From Diphasiastrum complanatum (taxonomy: Eukaryota; Streptophyta; Lycopodiopsida; Lycopodiales; Lycopodiaceae): 64,000 bases of DNA. The translations under genes and the position numbers were made by a program. The DNA lies in assembly GCA_029204225.1 (NCBI GenBank), contig CM055106.1, positions 36,428,361-36,492,360 of the forward strand, given 5' to 3'. Under the pieces are notes generated by a model. The model ran no database searches, had not been told where the DNA came from, and saw only the letters and a list, made by a program, of their open reading frames with translations. Of this stretch, positions 56,632 to 64,000 are shown piece after piece; position 1 is the first letter of the stretch; each line of letters opens with the position of its first letter.

Positions 56632-59600
56632 CTCCCTCTTCAACATTGGATGCTAGTTTCAACATAGTCTTTGAGCACATTCCAAGATTAGATCTATGCA
56701 TTAAATATAGGTCCTTTCCCAATGGTTTGGTGAAGATATCAGCCACACACTCCTTTGAAGAGACATGTTGAAGCTCCACCTCTTTGGCAATGACTTGATC
56801 TCTCACAAAATGGTGAGCAATCTCAATGTGCTTGCTCCTTGCATGAAAAACAGGATTGCTTGCCAAGCTTTGGGCTGAAAGGTTATCACAAAGTATGATT
56901 GGAGTCTTCTCTGGTTCCAGCAAGTGAAGATCCAATAACATCCTCTTGATCCAAAGAATCTCCTTGGTGCATGTTGTTAATGCCTTGTACTCGGCTTCGG
57001 TGGAAGATAGAGAGATAGTTGGTTGCTTCTTTGATAGCCATGAGACCACTCCATCTCCAAGATAGATTGCAAAGGCACTTGTTGACTTCCTATCCATTTG
57101 ATCACCTGCAAAATCTGAATCTGAAAATCCACAAAGGTTAGGTGTAGTATCTCCATACAAGATGCCAAAATCTCTAGATCCCGAGATGTATCTAAGTACT
57201 CTCTTTCCTAGCTTCCAATGAGCCTCACTAGGATCTTGCATAAATTGACTTAGTTTACCAACCACAAAGCTTAGATCAGGTCTTGTGATGGTTAACCATA
57301 TAAGAGATCCTATTAGCTTTCTATAGAGAGTAATGTCCTTGAAGGATCTTTCATTACTTCTTGTAGTTAGCTTTACATTTGATTCCATAGGAGTAGAAAC
57401 AACTTTACAATCTTCCATATGAAACCTTTTTAGAATAGAGTTAACATACTTTTCTTGACATATGAATGTAGATTTAGAAGTTCTAATAATCTCTATTCCT
57501 AAGATATAATGAAGTTTACCAAGATCTTGAATTTCAAACTCTCTTTTGAGTGCCATCTTGATTTCATCTATATCTAGATTGTTACCACCACTTAAGATAA
57601 TGTCATCAACATAGATCAAAAGTAAAGTGATATCATTTTCATTCAATCTAAAGTAGAGAGAATGATCATACTCACTCATAACAAAGTTTTGAGAAAGTAA
57701 GAAGGAATTGAGCTTAGCATACCAACTCCTTGGTGCTTGCTTTAGCCCATACAAACTCTTTTGGAGATAGCACACATGATTAGGCTCATCATGTGAAACA
57801 TAGCCCTCGGGTTGCTCCATGTAAATATCTTCTTCAAGATCACCATTCAAGAAGGCATTAGTAACATCCATTTGCCACATATCCCAATCATAAAGAGTTG
57901 CAAGAGAGATTAGGATTCGAATAGTTACCATCTTTGCCACGGGTGCAAAGGTCTCATCATAGTCAATACCATATTCTTGAGCATACCCCTTTGCCACCAA
58001 CCTTGCCTTGTACTTGTTGATTGATCCATCTTGATTTGTCTTGATCTTGAAGATCCACTTACAACCAATTGCCTTCTTGTCCTTTGGAAGCTTTACCAAC
58101 CTCCATGTGTTGCTTTTGATGAGTGCTTGATGCTCATGATCCATGGCTTGGATCCATTCCTTCTTTTGAATTGCTTCATCTACACAAGTTGGTTCATCAA
58201 AAGAGGTAAGAAAAGCAAAGTTAGAGTTGTCCACCACTTGCTTTCCTTTTTCATCATAGGTTAGCCTTGATGGCTTAGCCCTTTGCCTTTGAGTCTTCCT
58301 TGAAGTTTGCTTTGGAGTGGCATCTCCATCTTCATCCAAGACATCTTGCACATCATGATGATTAGTAGGCACATCAACATCAACATCAACAACATTGGAA
58401 ACATTCTCTTCATGAAAGATGACATCCCTACTTATGACAACTTTCTTTGTAGAAGGAATGTACACTTTGTAAGCCTTGCTTACTTCACTATAGCCAACAA
58501 ACACACCCTTCTTTGATGAAGGATCTTCTTTAGTTCTATCATCAAGTGTGATATTGACAAAACATGTACATCCAAAGATCCTACAATGCTTGACACTCGG
58601 CCTTCTACCATAAAGAACCTCATGAGGAGTTTTACCATCCAAGGAAGCACTTGTCCATCTATTACATAGATAGTTAGCACATGCTAAAGCTTCCCCCCAA
58701 AAAGACTTAGCAAGATTAGCATGTAGTCTCATTGTCTTGGCACATTCACAAAGGGTTCTATTCTTCCTCTCGGCCACTCCATTCTGTTGTGGAGTCCTAG
58801 GACTAGACATCTCCCTCTTAATCCCATGTGCTATACAAAAGACTTTGAACCTATTTGAGGTGTATTCCCCTCCATTATCAGATCTTAAGCATTTGATCTT
58901 TGTATTGAATTGGTTTTCCATTTCATTCTTGAACTTGACAAATGCAGCAAACACTTCATCCTTACTTTTAAGAAGATAGATCCAAGTATACCTACTAAAG
59001 TCATCAATGAACGTTGCATACATCTTTGCCCCACCATTGCTAGTTGTATTAGAAGAATGAATATCAGAATGCACAAGTTGAAAAGCTTCTTTAGATCTAG
59101 AAGTAGATCTAGAATAAGCAAGTCTATGAGATTTGGACAAGGCACAATGTTCACAAACACTATTGTTTGCAACAAGACTTTTAGGGAGACCAAGAACAAG
59201 CTCTTTCTTTGCCATTACCTCCAAAGATTTGAAGTTGGGATGGCCCAACCTCTTGTGCCAAACTTCTTGGTTTGTCAATTGCTCCCTAGCCATACATCCT
59301 TCATGATTAGAGATCACACATGCATCAAGCTTGAAAAGTTTACCATGCCTCCTACCTTGAGCAATCAAGGATCCACATTTACTTATCAAACATGCATCTC
59401 CAATGAACTCCACATCAAGTCCTTTGTCAATCATTTGACTTACACTAAGCAAATTCTTAGTGATTGAAGGAATGTACAAAACATTTTCAAGATTTGCTTT
59501 CCTATTTGTTGAAAGGGAAATAGGAATAGTGCCTATGCCTTTGATGTCACATTGACCATCATTTGCAGTGTAGATGATGTTACCTTCTCCCTCATAAGAC

Positions 59601-60580
59601 AATAAGGATGTAAAGTATTCCTTATGTCTTGTCATGTGAGATGAGGCTCCACTATCAATCCACCAAGGATCATTATCATCTATGTTGGCTAACAAACTTG
59701 AAGTCATAACAAGTGATTCACATGTGTTATGTTCTTCCTCATCTATTGTAAGATTTCCTTGCCTCTCTCCTTGCTCTCTTTTCTTCTTATAACATTCATT
59801 TGCAAAATGACCTTTTATCCCACAATAAAAGCACTTGAACTTTGACTTATTGTTCTTAGTAGAAGAGGAAGAGGAAGAGTGATCATCATGATCAAAGTTA
59901 CCACCTTTGGACCATTTCCCTTTGCCTTTATCTTTGCCCTTGAATTTGCCTTTTGTGAAGAAAGCCTCTTCACCTCCACCTTGCAAGGATGCACCATCAA
60001 GCTTTGATTGCAACCTATGTTCTTCAGCCAATAAGATTTCTTGCAAGTCAACCACACTTGGCAAGACTCTTTGAATGGCAAAACTTTGCACAAGGTTAGC
60101 ATGTTCATTTAGCAAACCATTCAACATAACTTGGACTATTTCACCATCTTTTATGTTCTCATCAATGCATGCTAAATCATCACTTAGGGACTTAACTCTC
60201 AAGATAAATGCATGAGCACTTTCACCCTCTCTTTGCCTACTAGAAAATATTTGTCTCCTTAGGGTCAATACCCTAGATGTGGACTTTGATTCAAAGAGCT
60301 TCTTTAAGGCATTCCATGCCTCACTTGCACTTTGACACTTTCCAACTTCCTTGAGAAGTTCATTTGTAACATTCATTTTAATGATATGAAGAGCCCTTTT
60401 GGCCTTCTTATCAAACCTTTGTTGCTCTTGAAGTGTGAGAGGTCTCTCTTCAATTTCTGCAACTATGTCCATGAGTTCATTCAACTCAAGTAAGGACTCC
60501 ATCCTCACTTTCCAAGTAGAGTAGTTTGATGAACTCAACCTTTCACTAGACTCTAGCATGATCCCACCATTGGAAGCCAT
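56627..60580 (-). CDS. Copia C3 Gag-Pol polyprotein, 1317 aa, intact
   Basis: ATG at 60580 (MASNGG). Gag (UBN2-type) is residues ~1-245, with a CCHC knuckle at 250-263 (CFYCGIKGHFANEC). Protease has D-S-G-A at 309-312 (WWIDSGASSHMT). Integrase has HHCC at H442, H447, C476, C479 and the triad D506, D568 (LRSDNGGEY), E604 (QQNGVAERKNRTL). RT spans ~825-1070, with QMDVTNAFLNGDLEEDIYM and YVDD at 990-993. RNase H spans ~1150-1300 with FSDSDFAGD, STEAEYKAL and NPVFHARSKHIEIAHHFV. Length is typical of plant Copia. No catalytic residue is visibly missing. Products would assemble cytoplasmic particles, copy the RNA and integrate the DNA. Expression probably starts in the right-hand LTR. Confidence 0.97.
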   Translation of the reverse strand: MASNGGIMLESSERLSSSNYSTWKVRMESLLELNELMDIVAEIEERPLTLQEQQRFDKKAKRALHIIKMNVTNELLKEVGKCQSASEAWNALKKLFESKSTSRVLTLRRQIFSSRQREGESAHAFILRVKSLSDDLACIDENIKDGEIVQVMLNGLLNEHANLVQSFAIQRVLPSVVDLQEILLAEEHRLQSKLDGASLQGGGEEAFFTKGKFKGKDKGKGKWSKGGNFDHDDHSSSSSSTKNNKSKFKCFYCGIKGHFANECYKKKREQGERQGNLTIDEEEHNTCESLVMTSSLLANIDDNDPWWIDSGASSHMTRHKEYFTSLLSYEGEGNIIYTANDGQCDIKGIGTIPISLSTNRKANLENVLYIPSITKNLLSVSQMIDKGLDVEFIGDACLISKCGSLIAQGRRHGKLFKLDACVISNHEGCMAREQLTNQEVWHKRLGHPNFKSLEVMAKKELVLGLPKSLVANNSVCEHCALSKSHRLAYSRSTSRSKEAFQLVHSDIHSSNTTSNGGAKMYATFIDDFSRYTWIYLLKSKDEVFAAFVKFKNEMENQFNTKIKCLRSDNGGEYTSNRFKVFCIAHGIKREMSSPRTPQQNGVAERKNRTLCECAKTMRLHANLAKSFWGEALACANYLCNRWTSASLDGKTPHEVLYGRRPSVKHCRIFGCTCFVNITLDDRTKEDPSSKKGVFVGYSEVSKAYKVYIPSTKKVVISRDVIFHEENVSNVVDVDVDVPTNHHDVQDVLDEDGDATPKQTSRKTQRQRAKPSRLTYDEKGKQVVDNSNFAFLTSFDEPTCVDEAIQKKEWIQAMDHEHQALIKSNTWRLVKLPKDKKAIGCKWIFKIKTNQDGSINKYKARLVAKGYAQEYGIDYDETFAPVAKMVTIRILISLATLYDWDMWQMDVTNAFLNGDLEEDIYMEQPEGYVSHDEPNHVCYLQKSLYGLKQAPRSWYAKLNSFLLSQNFVMSEYDHSLYFRLNENDITLLLIYVDDIILSGGNNLDIDEIKMALKREFEIQDLGKLHYILGIEIIRTSKSTFICQEKYVNSILKRFHMEDCKVVSTPMESNVKLTTRSNERSFKDITLYRKLIGSLIWLTITRPDLSFVVGKLSQFMQDPSEAHWKLGKRVLRYISGSRDFGILYGDTTPNLCGFSDSDFAGDQMDRKSTSAFAIYLGDGVVSWLSKKQPTISLSSTEAEYKALTTCTKEILWIKRMLLDLHLLEPEKTPIILCDNLSAQSLASNPVFHARSKHIEIAHHFVRDQVIAKEVELQHVSSKECVADIFTKPLGKDLYLMHRSNLGMCSKTMLKLASNVEEGV
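56632..56641 (-). promoter_or_regulatory. Copia C3 polypurine tract
   Basis: Minus strand GAAGAGGGAG directly before the 3' LTR. It also encodes the last residues of the polyprotein (VEEG). Confidence 0.85.
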
Positions 60581-61740
60581 GATTCTAATGTTTCTTCAAC
60601 TTTTAGGTTTTGTCCTAAAGCACTTAGCACTCACTTTTCTCTCAACAAATGATAGATAAAGAGATCTATGAAGATTTAGGACCCTAAAACACTTCTATCT
60701 TGAACCTAGATGGTTTCCAAGCATAGAAAGGAAGATTGAAACACATGCAACACTTTGCACACACTAAGAATGGATTACAAAATCAAACCAACCTGAACAC
60801 ACTCTTGCTTAAGCTCTCAAACTTTCCAGCAAGTGACCAAATCAAGTTATGGTGTGAAGAGTTACTTGCATTCTTAGAAAATACCCAAAACTAGGATGCC
60901 AAGATTACCTAGTAATGAACAAACTTGATCAACATATGATCAACACACTAAGATATTGATTCAACCTGTAAAACCACATGTAAACCACACTTCTAAAAGT
61001 TTATAAACTCCAGCAAGTGATAAATACAAGATTTAGAGGTGAATGAATGAGCACACTTAGTGAATCACAAGACTAGCTTCACTATCTTGTCAAATCTTGG
61101 TGTTTAGATGTAGATCTAAGATCACTTCACATGAGAATGTTCCTCAACCTGTTAAGAACCTGAAAACACACTTGCATAATGGTTAACACCTTCCAGCAAA
61201 TGCTCCAATCAAATTACATAAGGAGAGTTACTTACATGCTCAACAAAGTACACCAAAATTTATGCCAAAATTGATGACAATCTTTACAATATGCTCTTCA
61301 CAATGGAGCTTACAATATGTTCACCCAAAAAAGGGGATCTTTCATCCAAATGGGAGCTTTGCTCAGCCTTTAGGAGAATTACAACTCACTCAAAAGAGCA
61401 TTTGTCATCCACTTAAGGAGAAGTTTCATCCACTTAAGGAGAGTGTTCATCCAAGAATGGAGATTGTCAACAATAGGATTGAAAAGAACATTGTTAGTAT
61501 TGAATATGCACAAGCCTCACAATCACAAATGATTAGGTGTTATGATCTGATCCAAAATAGTTTCTTTTCAGCCTCTGATCTTCAATAGACCTGAAATATG
61601 CTTTTGATCCACAAGTTCAACTCACAAAACAAAGGTTAGTAAGATTTGATCAACAAAGCAATGCAAAATCATGCTAGAACTTGATCAAACATCCAAATAT
61701 CACCAAAAATGGAATACTTACTGTAAATAGAAGCCAACCA
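60581..61740 (-). other. Copia C3 leader (5' UTR)
   Basis: 1.16 kb between primer site and ATG. The minus strand has no frame of note. A run of short related words on the + strand (CATCCACTTAAGGAGAA / CATCCACTTAAGGAGAG, 61410-61450) forms a small repeat. Confidence 0.8.
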
Positions 61741-61752
61741 GCTCTGATACCA
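61741..61752 (-). promoter_or_regulatory. Copia C3 primer binding site (tRNA-iMet)
   Basis: GCTCTGATACCA on the + strand, i.e. TGGTATCAGAGC, immediately inside the 5' LTR. Confidence 0.95.
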
Positions 61753-62408
61753 TGTAAAAAATACAGATCCTAAGTGGATCTAAACTCCAATATCATTGGC
61801 TTGAATGCTTGCACTCCAAACTACATAAGCTAGGAATTGGCAACACATTCTATGCTACCTAGAATGCAAAGAACTTGATCAAAAAGCATTTATCACAAAT
61901 GGAAACTTCCATAAACATCAAGTGCGGCCCAAAATAGCATTATACAGTCCATAATACATCAGCCTACCACTTTTGGAAAGCACCTAAGATCATACACAAT
62001 AGCTTGAAGACAATACACACAACAATGCTCTCAATGGAGGAAGAAACAATGACAATGATCTATTGATCTCAATGAAGCATACAAAAGGTTTCTCCAACCT
62101 GTTCTCCACGACTTCCCTACTATTTATGGATGAGGAAGATGACTCTCTCTCCTCTCTCTAGAAGGTACTTGACCCTAGATATTCCCTATATAGGAAAAAA
62201 TAGCTAAAAATGGCTTATATGACCAAAATACATCAAAATGGTCTCATTTTGAAGGGTATGAAGTTTGACACTTCATCATACTGAAAAAATACAGTAAATA
62301 AAAACATTGTGGCCTGGTTCACACGTGCAAAACTCCAGAACCAAAACTATTTATAATTTTAGCCAATTTAGGCCTCAAACTAGCTAGGAAATGTTGACAA
62401 TTTTCACA
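61753..62408 (-). repeat. Copia C3 5' LTR
   Basis: Matches 55976-56631 except for two positions. A palindromic CCTATATAGG at 62185-62194 is a plausible TATA element for the minus-strand transcript. Confidence 0.96.
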
Positions 62409-62413
62409 AGCAG
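62409..62413 (+). repeat. Target site duplication of Copia C3 (right)
   Basis: AGCAG, as at 55971-55975. Confidence 0.95.
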
Positions 62414-64000
62414 TCCCCAAGGTAAGCCGTTACTACTGCTGCAACCTTAATTATACCGAACTGATCAAGCAAGAGTTGCAGAAATTTATGGATGCAGATT
62501 TCATTTACAAAATCGAGCACACAGAATGGGTATCGCCGATAGTTATAGTACCCAAGAAGAATGGCAAAATGCGTATCTGTGTGAATCGGAAGGCGCTTAA
62601 TGCAGTCACCAAGAAGGACCATTTTCCTTTACCATTTACGGAAAGTGTCCTCGATAGACTAGCTGGTGACGAAGCCTACAGTTTTCTGGACGGCTTCAGT
62701 GGCTACAACCAGGTTAAAAAAGCTCCCCATGACCAGCACAAGACAACATTCGCCACGAAATGGGGAGCTTATGCCTATAAAATAATGCAATTCGGACTTT
62801 GCAATGTCCCAAGCACTTTCCAGCGAGTCATGCAGGCGGAATTCAAAGATTATTTGCAAAAATTTCTGGAAATTTTCTTGGACGATTTGTGCGTGCATGG
62901 ACTAGATTCAGAACACTTATCCAATTTGGAGAAGGTACTACAAAAATGTCGTGAATACCAGATCTCTCTGAATCCAGAAAAATGTCAATTTTGGGTGACA
63001 CATGGCTTGATACTCGGCCATATAGTGTCAAGACACGGGATCGCCATAGATCTATCGAAGATCAAGATCATTGTTGATCTACCACCACCGGGGACGATCC
63101 GCGAAGTCTACATTTTCATGGTTCATGCTAACTATTATAGGATCTTCATTCTTGATTTTGCGGAGTTAGCTAGACCAATTAACAAGCTCACAACGGATCC
63201 ACATTGGAATGAGGAAGCTCTAAAGGCTTTCCAGAAGATTAAGAATGCATTGGTCTCAGCACCAATCCTACGACCACCCAATTGGTCCATTGAGTTCCAC
63301 GTGCATACGGACGCATCGAAGTATGTAGTTGGAGCAGTCTTAACCCAGCCAGGTGATCACAAGAAGGATTTTCCAATCCGATTTGCAAGCCGACAGCTCA
63401 GTGATACCGAAATGAATTATTCAACCGCAGAGCGAGAAGCACTGGCAATGATCTATGCGGTTAAGAAGTTTCGACATTATTTGATGGCCACACATTTTGC
63501 TTTTTATACGGACCATCAACCCTTGCTATATCTCGTTAATAAAACTTGCAACACCAGGAGAATCACCAAATGGCTCCTGTTGTTGTTGGAATTTGATTTT
63601 TGGATAGTAGTTCGCAAGGGAAAACAACACTACATGGCAGATCATGTGTCACGAATCAAGGGAAAAGAGATTGCAACCCAACTCGACGATGAGCTGGCAG
63701 ATGCTGCCTTATTTTACGTAGATACGGTACTAGAATGGGCTGCCGACATTGTTGAATATCTAATGTGGGGCCAATCAGACAAATCATTACCAAAGGCGAA
63801 ACAACGAAAATTGATCTTGAAAGCTAGACCTTATCAGCTGATTGCCGGCCAGTTGTACCGAAGAGGTCCAGACGGAATTCTTCGACGGTGTATTCTTCCT
63901 CATGAGATCACCCAGATCATTTCGCTTTCCCATAAAGGCATGGGTGGAGGTCATTTTGCATCTGACATTACAATTCGCAAAATCCTGCAATCAGGATGTT
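62414..64000 (+). CDS. Gypsy G2 Pol continuation: RT, RNase H, start of integrase (partial, open to window end)
   Basis: About 529 codons without a stop, in phase with the pol fragment before C3. RT: FIYKIEHTEWVSPIVIVPKK, GKMRICVNRKALNAVTKKDH, AYSFLDGFSGYNQ and the catalytic FLDDLCVHG. RNase H: FHVHTDASKYVVGAVLTQPG, YSTAEREALAMIYAVKKF, FYTDHQPLLYLV and DHVSRI. Integrase zinc finger: H and H in SLSHKGMGGGHFASD with a C at the window end (LQSGC). Variants from the usual Gypsy spelling (NRKALN for DYRxLN; HANYYRIFI for xGYYRRFI) suggest some decay, but there is no break. It cannot be expressed as one protein because C3 separates it from its start. Confidence 0.9.

Larger units (their letters stand above)
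55976..62408 (-). mobile_element. Copia C3: complete, young LTR retrotransposon inserted in Gypsy G2 RT
   Basis: All parts of an autonomous Ty1/Copia element are present on the minus strand: 656-bp LTRs, an exact tRNA-iMet primer site, a 1.16-kb leader, one unbroken 1317-codon polyprotein and a polypurine tract. It is flanked by a 5-bp duplication AGCAG. Reading base by base I found two differences between the LTRs (55979 G versus 61756 A; and TTTACAATT versus TTTATAATT about 60 bp from the right end). That is about 0.3%, so insertion is recent. Confidence 0.97.
50410..64000 (+). mobile_element. Gypsy G2: 5' LTR to integrase, split by Copia C3, runs off the window
   Basis: LTR, TGGCGCCGTTGCCGGGGA primer site, repeat-rich leader, gag, protease, RT (split at 55975 and resuming at 62414), RNase H and the start of integrase. 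The 3' LTR is outside the window. Gag and protease contain many stops, but the part of pol after C3 has none. Confidence 0.88.

Noticed and set aside
58031-59467. + strand ORFs inside Copia C3
   Set aside because: Antisense shadows of the intact polyprotein; no similarity of their own.
1-64000. tRNA or rRNA genes
   Set aside because: No clover-leaf with A and B boxes and no rRNA-like stretch was noticed by eye; a tRNAscan-SE run would be decisive.

Overview
This is nuclear DNA from a large-genome land plant. A seed-free vascular plant such as a fern or lycophyte is my best guess, but I cannot name the species. The evidence is one plant-type housekeeping gene with very large introns, plant-style LTR retrotransposons (tRNA-iMet primer sites, chromodomain Gypsy, Tat/Athila-style TGGCGCCG primer site), abundant CT/GA and TA microsatellites, and LINEs whose reverse transcriptase reads GVKQGCSLSPVLFG rather than the L1 form usual in flowering plants. 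The last point rests on memory and is tentative.

Region 1 (1-21810, + strand) holds the 3' part of a host gene that I identify as TRM6 (GCD10), the non-catalytic subunit of the tRNA m1A58 methyltransferase. Seven exons with GT-AG junctions and matching phases encode the last ~396 residues; the N-terminal exons lie to the left of the window. A 13.8-kb intron contains one long but broken LINE, three further LINE fragments (one inverted), a minus-strand Copia LTR with leader, and a Gypsy integrase scrap. A 4.2-kb intron holds a Gypsy gag-protease scrap and a perfect 49-bp tandem duplication.

Region 2 (21811-32590) is mostly unrecognised. It contains a decayed chromovirus 3' end (integrase tail, chromodomain, PPT, LTR), a one-EF-hand calmodulin-like fragment, a frameshifted GH28 polygalacturonase fragment on the minus strand, a 135-bp tandem duplication and part of a Copia LTR.

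Region 3 (32591-64000) is a nested retrotransposon pile. Copia C1 has both LTRs but lost zinc knuckle, protease and integrase N-terminus. It abuts Copia C2, which is broken by the 5' half of Gypsy G1' (+). A minus-strand relative, G1, follows, with its 3' LTR and a 690-codon frame of unknown function. G1 is apparently cut by Gypsy G2 (+), which runs off the right edge. G2's reverse transcriptase is in turn split by Copia C3 (-), a young and apparently complete element: a 1317-residue polyprotein, LTRs differing at two positions, and a 5-bp target duplication. The insertion order is therefore G1, then G2, then C3.

Only C3, and possibly the downstream half of G2 pol, look intact; TRM6 is the only probable functional host gene. 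The most unusual signals are the uncharacterised G1 frame with three amber stops, the palindromic 3' terminus of the G1 LTRs, and a leader in G2 built from alternating complementary CTCTCGCA / TGCGAGAG motifs.
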